Under the pieces are notes generated by a model. The model searched no databases. It saw only the letters and a list, made by a program, of their open reading frames with translations, and was not told the origin of the DNA. From Urophycis tenuis (taxonomy: Eukaryota > Chordata > Actinopteri > Gadiformes > Phycidae): a stretch of 64,000 nucleotides of DNA. The stretch's first letter is position 1, and each line of letters begins with the position of its first letter. The stretch is from the NCBI GenBank assembly GCA_036785325.1, contig JAXIVH010000105.1, forward strand, positions 343,501 through 407,500, given 5' to 3'. This document shows, one piece after another, positions 42,197 to 52,331 of the stretch. A program made the position numbers and the translations under genes.

Positions 42197-44712
42197 AGTC
42201 AGAGCAGCTAGATCCAACTCAGCTCCAGGTCCCAGTGGAGTACCATATGTTGTCTACAAGAGGTGCCCCAGGCTCGTGCAGCGACTGTGGAAGATCCTTA
42301 GGGTCATCTGGAGGAGGGGAAGGTGGCTCAGCAGTGGAGGCATGCAGAGGGTGTATGGATTCCGAAGGAAGAGAACTCTCGCACCATCGAGCAGTTTAGA
42401 AACATCTCACTCCTGAGTGTGGAGGGTAAGGTGTTCTTCAGCATTGTTGCCCGGCGCATGACAGAGTTCTTCCTGAAGAATGCATACATCGACACCTCTG
42501 TGCAGAAGGGGGGGATCCCAAGGGTACCAGGGTGCATCGAGCACACGGGAGTTGTTATTCAGCTCATCCGGGAGGCCCGGGAGGGCAATAGGAACCTGGC
42601 AGTTTTGTGGCTTGACCTGTCTAATGCTTACGGGTCAATTCCTCACAAACTGGTGGAGACCTCGCTTGACCGGCATCATGTTCCAGGCAAGATCAGGGAC
42701 CTCATACTGGACTATTACAACTCTTTCAGTTTGAGAGTCACCTCGGGAGCAGTAACATCAGCATCACATCGGCTGGAGAAAGGCATAATCACTGGGTGTA
42801 CAGTCTCAGTGATTTTGTTTGCCTTGGCCATGAACATGCTCGTTAAGTCAGCGGAGGTGGAGTGCAGAGGACCGCTCACCAAGTCAGGTGTGCGGCAGCC
42901 TCCCATCAGAGCTTTTATGGATGACCTGACAGTTACTACAACATCAGTTCCTGGCTGTAGGTGGGTTCTCCAAGGCCTTGAGCGGCTCATTAACTGGGCG
43001 CGTATGGGCTTTAAGCCTGCTAAGTCCCGTTCCCTGGTGGTGAAGAAGGGGAAGGTTACAGACAAGTTCCGGTTCTCGCTGAGAGGTGTCCAGATTCCAT
43101 CTGTCTCAGAGGAGCCAGTGAAGAGCCTTGGGAAGATCTTTGATGGCACCCTGAGGGACAAAGCAGTGCTCAAGGCGACCAGCAGAGAACTGGAAAACTG
43201 GCTAGTGGCGGTGGATAAGTCAGGGCTGCCAGGTAAGTATAAAGCATGGATATATCAGCATGGCATCCTGCCACGCCTCCTCTGGCCACTACTGGTCTAC
43301 GATGTCCCACTAACAACCGTTGAGGGCTTCGAGCGTAAGCGAAGTAGCTTCCTTCGCAGGTGGTTGGGCCTACCAAGAAGCCTCAGCAGCATAGCCTTGT
43401 ATGGGCATAAGAACAAGCTGCGACTTCCCTTCAGTAGTCTGTCAGAGGAGTTCATGGTTACCCGTGCAAGAGAGGTGCTGCTGTACAGAGACTCGAGTGA
43501 CACCAGTCACCTTAGCTGGGATTGAAGTGAGGCGTGGTCGGAAGTGGAGAGCCCAGGAGACGGTTGAGCAAGCTGAGGCGCGGCTGCGCCACGGTGTTCT
43601 GGTGGGAGCAGTGGCGACAGGCCGGGCAGGGCTTGGGAGCAACCCAGGACCTCGGTACAACAAGGCCCGGGGGAAGGAGAGGCGGCAGCTTATCCAGGAA
43701 GAGGTTCGAGCAGGGCTGGAGGAGACCCGCTCAAGCAAGATGGTTGGGATGAGACAACAGGGGGCGTGGAATAGATGGGAGCAGACACTGGATAGGAAGA
43801 TTTCTTGGTCAGAGCTTTGGAAGGCAGAGCCATTCCGGATTAAGTTTTTGATCCAGTCAGTCTACGGCGTCCTCCCCAGCCCATCCAACCTCTTCTGTTG
43901 GGGCCTGGCAGAAACACCTGCTTGCCCTTTGTGTCAGAGGAGAGGATCACTGGAGCACATCCTAAGCTGCTGCCCGAAAGCCCTGGGCGAGGGGCGCTAT
44001 CGTTGGCGCCACGACCAGGTGCTGAAGGTGATAGCAGATACCATCTGCTCGGGTATCTCACTAAGCAAGCAGCAACAGCCAGCTAGGCATTCAATCACCT
44101 TTGTTAAATCTGGTGAGAAGCCTCAACACCGCCCAGGCCAAACAGGGGGGCTCCTGACAACAGCTAGGGACTGGCAGCTGAAGGTGGACTTGGGGAAACA
44201 GCTTAAATTCCCAGAGACCATCGCAGTGACTACACTTAGGCCGGACTTGGTTCTTATGTCAGAATCAACAAGGCAGGTGATACTGCTGGAGTTGACCTTG
44301 CCCTGGGAAGACCGGATGGAGGAGGCATTTGAGAGGAAGAGGGCCAAGTATGAGGAGCTGGCAGGCGAATGCCGGCGCAACGGATGGAAGACTCGATGCA
44401 GTCCCATTGAGGTTGGATGCCGAGGTTTCGCAGGCCAGTCACTCTGCAGGGCCCTCAAGTTGTTGGGAATAAGGGGACTGCACAGCAAGAAAGCCATCAA
44501 GAACACCACTGATGCTGCTGAGAAGGCATCAAGATGGCTGTGGATCAGGAGGGGTGATCCGTGGGCCACACAAGCTACCTAGACACAAGCCGGGGTCTGA
44601 TCACCCCCGGCTGGGTCGCCTGGGCGAGGGTGTCTGATGTTGACAGACCCGAAACACCCTATGACCTCAGGTTACATCACTGATGATGTGTCTAGGTTGC
44701 ACCAGAAGGTGT
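42197..44712 (+). mobile_element. 5'-truncated LINE with restriction-like endonuclease (R2/R4/Hero/NeSL group)
   Basis: Inserted between the Harbinger arms; the short repeat ccact is seen at both junctions. It carries reverse transcriptase and a C-terminal restriction-like endonuclease instead of an N-terminal AP endonuclease. The 5' end is truncated. Confidence 0.75.
42207..44582 (+). pseudogene. RT-RLE polyprotein of the endonuclease-type LINE, frameshifted
   Basis: SNSAPGPSGVPYVVYKRCPR opens the visible RT. The frame shifts near 42330 and continues 42323-43525 with LLSVEGKVFFSIVARRM, LAVLWLDLSNAYGSIPH (catalytic Asp), GIITGCTVSVILFALAMN and AFMDDLTVTT (the F-x-DD motif). A second shift near 43500 leads to 43510-44582: CPLCQRRGSLEHILSCC (CCHC knuckle), then LRPDLVLM and VILLELTLPWEDRMEEAF with ERKRAKYEEL, the PD...(D/E)-x-K restriction-like nuclease. 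The element primes reverse transcription at DNA nicks made by this nuclease. Two frameshifts make the copy inactive. Confidence 0.82.
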
Positions 44713-44786
44713 ATATTAAACCACTCGTAAACACCGCCACGGTGTAAACACAGCCTTGATAAATGTTTCGACTGATTGGCGACAAC

Positions 44787-44787
<1 letters not shown>

Positions 44788-44834
<47 letters not shown>

Positions 44835-44885
44835 ATATATGTATACATATATATGTATATGTATATATATAGATATATATATATA
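44788..44885. repeat. (AT)n microsatellite
   Basis: Long TA run inside the right Harbinger arm; the left arm has a much shorter one at 41850-41862. Confidence 0.9.
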
Positions 44886-45284
44886 AACTTTTGCCTTAAT
44901 TTCTGTAAACTTTTTTTTAACTCGCTAGTGATCCGTATGTAATGACCAGAATGTTCATTCTGGTTCCTCTACCGGTGTGGCAATGAATTGCCTTTCGAGA
45001 CGTAAACCCCACGCAATCCCTCCGCAGAAGTATCACGGGCTCATGACGGCGTCCGAGCAACGGCGTGGCCATTGCGTGATCACGACGCGATCCCTACGCA
45101 GAAGCATAAACCAGCCTTTACTCTTCACAAACGCATTCTATCAGAGCAGGAGAAAGCCGTGGCGCAACCAGCTTGAGGCAGCCCCGTACACCTAGTAAAC
45201 GCTAGGACCCTACGGCGCTACTTGGGCTGTCCTAAGTGCCTGAATAGAAATCCCCAATATATACATATATGATATAATATAGTC

Positions 45285-45935
45285 CTACAGAGGAGCAAGT
45301 GAGAGCCATGAGCGAGGCAAGAGAGCCGGAAAACGCATCAGAGGTGATAAGCTTCCTTGGACTATAAGCTATATCAGCAGATTCATTCCGCAGTTTGCAA
45401 CAGTGTCAGATTCACTGCGACGCCTGACAAGAAAATACACTCCTTTTGAATTCGGTCCAGACCAGACCAGCGTTTGAGGCGCTCAAAGAGGGCCTAGCTA
45501 AAGCAGGGACACTAGCCTACTTTAACAAAGACGCACCAACCAAGATCATTGCAGATGCTAGTCCAGTGGATTAGGAGCAGTGTTAAGACAGACCCAAAAT
45601 GGAGAAAATGTTCCCATATGCTATGTCAGTCGTGGTCTAACTGACTGGGAACTTAGGTATTCACAGACAGAAAAAGAGGCCTTAGGTCTAGTATGGGCGT
45701 GTGAGAGGTTACACCCATACGTCTATGTAGACAATTTGACTTGGTTACAGACCACAAGCCGTTAGAATCCATCTACAGTCCACGCTCGAAACCTTGTGCT
45801 CGTATAGAGCGATGGGTTCTAAGGCTACAGCCTTATGATTTTAAAATAATACATATCTCAGGCAAACAGAACATAGCAGACCCGCTATCGCGTCTGCTGG
45901 GGAACAGTGCACTAAGACAGAAGCACGCACATGGA
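45285..45935 (+). pseudogene. gypsy RT connection/RNase H remnant
   Basis: The reading jumps frames: EEQVRAMSEAREPENASEV, FLGL, then RFIPQFATVSDSL and TPFEFGP, AGTLAYFNKDAPTKIIADAS, then 45580-45765 with YVSRGLTDWELRYSQTEKEA, and 45741-45930 with VTDHKPLESIYSPRSKPCAR and GKQNIADPLSRLL. The catalytic palm of the RT (F-x-DD region) is absent from the whole element: it should lie between the protease end (41455) and here. RNase H degrades the RNA strand in the hybrid. Confidence 0.78.
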
Positions 45936-46366
45936 TCCGACGAGTATGTGAGATTCGTGGCGGTGAGTGCCACACCCCAAGCTCTGACAACCCGCGAGAT
46001 TGAGGAGGCATCAGCCCACGATGAGGAGCTGATTGAGGTGCGTAAAGCCGGTTCCGGCGCCGCAGCAAGTGGCAGCCCGACACAGCAGTTCCCGATCTAT
46101 TTTCCTTTTTTTCTTAGATCAAAAGTTTTTTTTTAAAGTTTAATCTATATAGTACTTGCAGAACTTTAGCATTAGGCTTTGTAACAACAGCAAACCTTGG
46201 ATCAACAGGGACATCAAAGTCCTGTTGAACCATAAGAGCCTTCATGGCAGGAGACAATGAGGACACACAGAGGGAGATACAAAGAGAGCTGAGGAGGGAA
46301 CTGAGGGCTAAAGACTGCTACAAAAGCAGGATAGAGGGGAAGCTGCAGCCGAACAACCCCTAAGAG

Positions 46367-48580
46367 GTGTGGGCAGGGGTGAGAACCATCACCGGCATGA
46401 AAACTGCCGGAGGATCACAGGAGGGGACAAAGGAATGGGCCGACGAGTTAAATGTTTTGTTATGTTTTTTAACAGATTTGACTCACCAACTGGGGCCATA
46501 TCAACACCCCATCCCCCCTCCTGCTCTACTCATCTCCCTGCTGTACCACTACACCCGGGCGTGGCAGCTCTTGCACCTCCCCTCCCAGCACCACCCTCTC
46601 TCTCTCTCCTGTTCCACACTCACAGGGAGGCTGGACCAATGTCCTCCCAGTCATCCCCTCACTACACCCCCTACTATTCCTGCGACCCCAACAATAACAA
46701 CCCCAACCATCAACACCAGCCACGTGAGATGGCGGCTCACAAGGATCAGGTCAAACAAGGCCAGAGGACCCGACGACATCAGCCCAAGGATGCTCAAGAT
46801 CTGTGCGGAGCAGCTGGCAGGAGTGTTCACACATCTTTTTGGCCTCTCCCTGAGGCTGAAAAAGGTGCCAACACTATGGAAGACATCCTGCGTAGGCCCT
46901 GTGCCGAAGAAGAGTCATCCCAATGCTCCGGGGGACTTCAGACCTGTGGCTCTAACGTCACATGTCATGAAGACCTTTGGGAGGTTGGTTCTGGATCACC
47001 TCAGGCCCATGGTGCGTGACTGCCTGGACCCACTGCAGTTTGCGTACCAGACCCACATCGGCGTGGAGGATGCCATCATCTACCTGCTTCACAGAGCTTA
47101 TACACACCTGGAGAGGCCAAAGATCATGGCAAGGATCATGTTCTTTGACTTCCCCAGTGCTTTTGACACCGTCCAGCCAGGCCGGCTGGCTGAGAAGCTC
47201 CTGGTGATGCAGGTTGATCCTGACATGGTGGCATGGATTACAAACTACCTCACGGACAGGCCGCAGTATGTCAGGCTGCGACACTGCTTGTCAGACACGG
47301 TGACAAGCAACACTGGCACACCCCAGGGAACTGTACTTTCACCATTCTTGTTCACCCTCTACACTATTGGTTCCCAAAGGCTGTGCCGCGGCACACCGGT
47401 GTGCCGTGCGGCAAGTCCAGGTGTGCCGTGGGATTTTGTGACAACCATACATTATTATATTAATATACAACTATACAAAAATAATCTTTTTTTAATTTAG
47501 TTTATAGGTACTTCGTATGCACTCAATTCATAATACAGAGGCAAACTATATACCTAAAAATATTTCTTTAATTCTTGCCTCGTTTTTGATTTTGTGACCT
47601 GTCTGGTTGAAATGGATGTGTTGCTGCTTTGATGAAGCCTAATATGATAAAGTTTCAAATACATTTTTGAAATATTTTGTTAATAAATATTTCATGAGTA
47701 ATATCTCTTTTTCACATTTTATTTGGCATTAGTAAATAACTATGCACATTTACAGATATTTTACATGATATGAGTGATAACACATGTTATAAAGGCTATT
47801 TTGCACAATAGGTGTGCCTTGAGATTTTTACTTGTCCTTTGGTGTGCCTTGAGCACAAAAAGTTTGGGAACCACTGCTCTACACCTCGGATTTCTGCTTC
47901 AACTCCCGAACATGCCACCTCCAGAAGTTCTCTGACGACTCCTCCATTGTTGGATGCATCACAGACAACAGGGAGGAGACAGGGAACTAGTGAAGAACTT
48001 TGTGGGATGGTGTGAAGGGAACCACATTCAGCTCAACACCGGGAAAACCAAGGAGATGGTGGTGGACTTCCGGCGCAGAAAGAGCCCCCCATTACCGGTT
48101 TCCATAAATGGGGAGGAGGTGGAGATGGTGGATACCTGCAAGTTCCTTGTGGTGCACCTGAACAATAAACTGGACTGGTCGGATAATACTGAGGCCCTCT
48201 ACAGGAAGGGACAGAGTAGGCTGTTCTTCTCAGATCTTTCAATGTGTGCACTAGGCTGCTACGGATGTTCTACCAGTCTGTGGTAGCCAGTGTCACCTTC
48301 TTCGCTGTTGTGTGCTGGGGAGGAGGCATTGGGAGCGGAGGTGGTGGGGATCAAGCTGGACTATGTGGAGGCCGTGACAGAGAGGAGGATGAGGGGGAAG
48401 CTGCAGGCAATCCTGGACAACCCCTCTCACCCTCTCTATGCCGAGCTGAGGCAACTCAGGAGCACATTCAGCCACAGGCTCACTCAGCCACGTGCCTCAA
48501 AGCGCTTGGGGGGCTCTTTCATCCCTTCAGCTATCAGACTCTTCAAACACCTCAACCACCCGCTCCCAACGTCTCGATAG
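46367..48580 (+). pseudogene. LINE reverse transcriptase, split by a MITE
   Basis: 46700-47345: IRSNKARGPDDISPRMLKIC, FRPVALTSHVMKTFGRL, MARIMFFDFPSAFDTVQ (catalytic Asp) and NTGTPQGTVLSPFLFTLYT. After the MITE, 47885 onward: KFSDDSSIVG (the catalytic DD pair), LNTGKTKEMVVDFRRR and KFLVVHLNNKLDW. Later frames (48290-48580) give ILDNPSHPLYAELRQLRSTF and SFIPSAIRLFKHLN, the usual C terminus. Several shifts and stops. Confidence 0.8.
47365..47876. mobile_element. hAT-Charlie-like MITE, 512 bp
   Basis: Ends ttggttcccaaa and tttgggaaccactg are inverted repeats. Exact 8-bp target duplication ctctacac at 47357-47364 and 47877-47884. Interior repeats ggtgtgcc several times near each end. It sits between the B and C motifs of the LINE RT. 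Confidence 0.92.
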
Positions 48581-49049
48581 CCCCAACACCTCCAGATAAT
48601 GGACTGAACACCACACCACACACCTCAGGACTGTTTTCCTAGGCCGCTGTTACTTATGTCTTCTCACATGTTTTACTTACTACCTCTGTATATTTGCACA
48701 TTTTGTTTTTTGCACACTTGCTCATCTATTTTGCCCAATTCTATCTGCACATCTATTTTTATTTTTTTTAAATCTACACCTCAGCAGGACTCAGTTACCA
48801 ATTGCACTGTTCATCTCAATGATGACTACTATGTATGTATATAGGTTTAAATTTTTTCATCTGACCTGATTCTAAGAGCTCGCATATAATTTTATCTTAA
48901 TTTAGGTAAATCTATTTATTGTTTAGCGTTTATTGTCTATACTCAGGTCTTCTATTGCACTCCTCTATCCCCTTGTACTGCTGGTCAATGTGAATTTCTC
49001 CTAAGGGGGATTGACAAAGGAATATCTTATCTTATCTTATATCTTAAAG

Positions 49050-50166
49050 CTAGTGGACACTTTGAGAAGTGCACAGCATATGCTGTGGTGGTTAGTGAGG
49101 TATGTTTGATAGGACAGCTGGTTCTACATGGAACACGCATTGTCTTACCACAAGCACTGCGGCCATGTGCTCTCTCACTAGCACATGAAGGACACTTGGG
49201 GATTGTCCGAACCAAACAGCACCTCAGGAGCAAAGTCTGGTGGCCAAGCATTGACAAAGCAGCCGAGAGACATTGTAAATCATGCCACGGGTGCCATGAT
49301 TTACATTGCTCACCCAGACGCACCAGAACCTTTGAGGTCAACACAGTTACCTGAAGGGCCCTGGCAAGAGGCAGCCATTGACTTACTCGGACCACTGCCA
49401 ACAGGTGACTCAATTCTAATTGTAGTGGACTACTACAGCCGCTACTACGAAAATGACGTGTTGAAATCCACAACCACGTCGAAAGTGATAGACAGTCTGG
49501 AGACAATCTTCAGTCGACGTGGACTTCCTGTCACACTGAGGTCGGGTCAGGGTCCTCAAAACGCCTCGTTGATGAAGAGGATTCGTAACGCTGTCTCAGA
49601 TGGACTTGACTGTCACCGTATACCGGAGCATCGATCACCCGACAACTGGGAAGAGTCCCGCTGAGTTACTCTTCAACCAGAAAATGAGGGGGAAGTTGCC
49701 AAGCATTACAGCAGCACACGGTGATCAGGAAGTAAGAGAGGTAAGAGACAGAGACATGGAACAGAAAGGACAATCAAAGATTTATGCAGATGAACGCCGT
49801 CACGCCAGGTATTCAAATGTCAATGTCGGTGACACTGTCCTGGTGAGACAAGAAAAGACTGACAAACTGACTACACCATTCAACGCAACGCCACACAAGG
49901 TGGTGAGCAAATCAGGGAACCAAGTTATCGTCGAGTCTCCGGCTGGAGCCAGATACACCAGAAATACAACATTTGTGAAGCGATACACCAGCGCTCATGA
50001 GACAGACGCCGGAGCGGAGGCATCACCAGATGCTGAGGACTGCACATCAAACAAAGAGACACTGGTTTCCCAAAACACACAGCAGAGCATCACCAGCTTT
50101 GACACCCCAGAGGCTAGCAGGCCTCCAAGAGAGAGACAGTTACCACCAAGGCTGGTGGACTCATGA
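49050..50166 (+). pseudogene. gypsy integrase remnant
   Basis: 49085-49310: zinc-binding module LAHEGHLGIVRTKQHLRSKV and CKSCHGCHD (H..H..C-x2-C). 49340-49570: core AIDLLGPLPTGDSILIVVDY (first Asp), then GLPVTLRSGQGPQ, where the second catalytic Asp of the usual S-D-N-G-P motif is missing. 49600-50166: DHPTTGKSPAELLFNQKMRG, YSNVNVGDTVLVRQEK, PHKVVSKSGNQVIVESPAGA and an acidic C terminus ending PPRERQLPPRLVDS. Frame shifts occur near 49350 and 49610. It would insert the cDNA copy; this copy is inactive. Confidence 0.85.
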
Positions 50167-50440
50167 CATAGACTTGAGTAAAGTGTGGGAGAAAAAACAA
50201 GCTGTTGTGCCAAGTTAAGTGACAATGTTGTTTGATGGTGCAAGAGTAACATGAATATGTTTAAATGGTTAATGTGTTAACAGTTCAAAAGTGAATATGT
50301 GTGTTAATAGAGAATTGATGCATGGTTCCAATTAATGTTAAAGCATACAGAGTATCTGGGTATGTTTGGATAAGGAAGGTTTTGATACTGTTTTTATTCG
50401 GTCATATTTTGAAATTGAAAATAACCTGAAGTTTATTTCC

Positions 50441-50454
50441 CAGGAAAGGAGGGA
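50441..50454 (+). other. polypurine tract
   Basis: caggaaaggaggga directly before the 3' LTR, the expected plus-strand primer site. Confidence 0.75.
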
Positions 50455-50648
50455 TGTCATGTACTGGTTTGGCGTGTTTAGGCATCCATACAGGTATGAC
50501 GTCACCTGCCTAGGCATCAAGGTAGTTCAGCACCCTACGTGTGGAAAAAAGCGGAACCGCGTTGGGCTTTGAGAAATTACGTGTTCTCTGGATACTTTAA
50601 ACAAGAACACCTAAATAAGTATATAGGTGGAAATAACGGAACAGAACA
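50455..50648 (+). repeat. gypsy 3' LTR, 194 bp
   Basis: Starts tgtcatgtactggtttggcg and ends acggaacagaaca; followed by the target copy atgac (50649-50653). Matches the two halves of the 5' LTR with scattered substitutions. Confidence 0.92.
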
Positions 50649-50815
50649 ATGACAAATAATTCTGTGCTATTTTGCAATGTGAGTCGAGTGACCGGTGACT
50701 GGCTGCTCCAACCAATGACACCACACTATTCACAAACGTATTTACGCATTGGAGAAGTGCACAGCAGGAGCTTCACACACCCCGATAATCAAGAAGGAGC
50801 GTGTGTTTTCAAATT

Positions 50816-50850
50816 AGGGACCGAGCCTGTGAAACAGGACGAAGGTCCCT
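50816..50850 (+). repeat. solitary agggacc...ggtccct hairpin unit
   Basis: Same unit as the array at 9923-10180, here alone between gypsy and the host gene. Confidence 0.85.
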
Positions 50851-50853
50851 ATT

Positions 50854-52207
50854 GTAATTGGAATTTATAGTTGGCTTGGTTGGCAGTTTATGTTTTGCCA
50901 TAGTTAAAATTAAATATTTGTACTTTCAAAAGTGTTAACGTAGGGCCGACTACAACTTTGCTGCACTTTTAATTAAAAGTATTCTAACAGAAATGTAAAT
51001 GCTATAATTCGATTTTTTTTAATAAACCATGTAACTTGAACCATGGATGCAATGCCGGCGTGACCACAGTGTGCACACGCCTGATGTTGTCACAGTGGTC
51101 CAGGGGACCGCTCAGGGAGTTTGTGTGTTTGCTCAGACACATGAAACATTAGAGGGAACATTGGGCCTAAGTAGCATACACCACATATGCATGCGATTTA
51201 CTCACTCCTAATCAGAAAAAAAGTGTAAGGTTGAGTCGTTGTGACGTCAGACTGAGGGTAAATGAGAACGAGATTAAGTGTAGTGGATTTTTTATGGATT
51301 TAGTTTACTCAAATCTTGATTCTCGATTATGTTGCACTATTCCCAGGAATACTATTTTCGGGCATAGCGCAACATACGGGGGATTGACGGGGAACACTAC
51401 TCATTTGGGGGGGAGGGGGGAGTAGATACCCGATCCATGCGGTAGTCGCTCCTCCCTCCTCCCTCCCTCCTAGAGGAGAAACATCTCCCCGACCCTGACA
51501 TGGACATAACCGCGCAGACAAACGAAAGTAGGTCACAAAGAATACTACTAGGCTATTGCAGTTGAAGTAGTCGGAAAAGAATACAAATTTATTATTGCGT
51601 CGAGTCCAGGTGACGTCTTATTTGGATCGTGTTGTTCCAAGGCGGATGACGGCGGTGGTATGCAACTATCTCCTTTATCCTTAATTTAAATGAAATTTAA
51701 GCACGCATAAGTATTAATTTATTAGAAATAAGAAATAAGACAAACGTTAGAATGGACTCAACTTTATTTAAAATGCAAATAAACTACAAATTGACAGAGG
51801 TCTATATAGTGTACGTGTGTAGTAGACAGTAGAATAATTCTCTGTCCTTGGTCTGGTCTCACGGTCACTTTTACAACGCTTGTTTTGGCTAAAGGATGAT
51901 AATCCAGTTTGGGTTTATGTCCATGTTTCATGTCGGCATCATTAAAATACAAATCAATCTATTCCAAGTGTGTATATGATACAAATTAACATTTAAGTAA
52001 AATTAATAAAAACATAAAAAGTTGAGATAACGACGTATTTGGTAAATATTTACCAAATATTTGGTAAATTTGCTTTGGAATGTGATGCGTCTGGAGAGCA
52101 GCCATAGGCCTGCGTCCGCTAGTATCAAATGACACCCGATTAAAAAAAAGGTACTGAAAGGGCTCTGCTTTCCGGCCCGGTGTTGAACAGCAGACTCTGC
52201 GGGGAGG
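50854..52207. other. upstream region of the TNFAIP2-like gene, no other gene seen
   Basis: Mostly unique-looking AT-rich sequence. 51405-51480 has inverted purine/pyrimidine runs (ggggggg...ctccctcct). The promoter of the downstream gene should lie in the last few hundred bases, but I see no convincing TATA box. Confidence 0.4.
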
Positions 52208-52331
52208 ATGGCGGAGACCTCAGACAGGGCTACAGCATCCCGAGGGAAGTATCTCCGCAAACTGAAGATACCGCGGTTTGCGTGTCCGAAGTTCAAACCA
52301 AAACCCTGCGAACAGAGCGACACTTTACCCG
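52208..52331 (+). CDS. tnfaip2: TNFAIP2-like exon 1
   Basis: ATG in good context (gaggatggcg). Lys/Arg-rich N terminus. Donor gtaaga; phase 1. Confidence 0.7.

Larger units (their letters stand above)
41649..45117. mobile_element. PIF/Harbinger-like element with long inverted ends, interrupted by a LINE
   Basis: 41649-41930 and 44722-45117 are long inverted repeats starting aggctggtttatgcttctgc. The 3-bp target duplication tta (41646-41648 and 45118-45120) fits PIF/Harbinger (TWA). The left arm is followed by ggaccctttacggacccttt repeats also found at 26700-26770. No Harbinger transposase is present. The right arm carries an extra 40-bp piece and a long (AT)n run. Confidence 0.8.
46135..49047 (+). 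mobile_element. CR1/L2/Rex1-group LINE, 5'-truncated, inserted in gypsy
   Basis: Begins in a region coding NSKPWINRDIKVLLNHK and ends in aaggaatatcttatcttatc, a typical short-repeat LINE tail. It separates gypsy RNase H from integrase. It is itself interrupted by a MITE at 47365-47876. Confidence 0.8.
16221..50648 (+). mobile_element. Ty3/gypsy LTR retrotransposon with large nested insertions
   Basis: The 5' LTR starts at 16221 and the 3' LTR ends at 50648. The flanks share the 5-bp duplication atgac (16216-16220 and 50649-50653). Internal fragments run in the gypsy order gag, protease, (RT lost), RNase H and integrase at 36415-37383, 41126-41455, 45285-45930 and 49050-50166. Four separate blocks of foreign DNA interrupt it. 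Many stops and frameshifts show that it is inactive. Confidence 0.88.
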
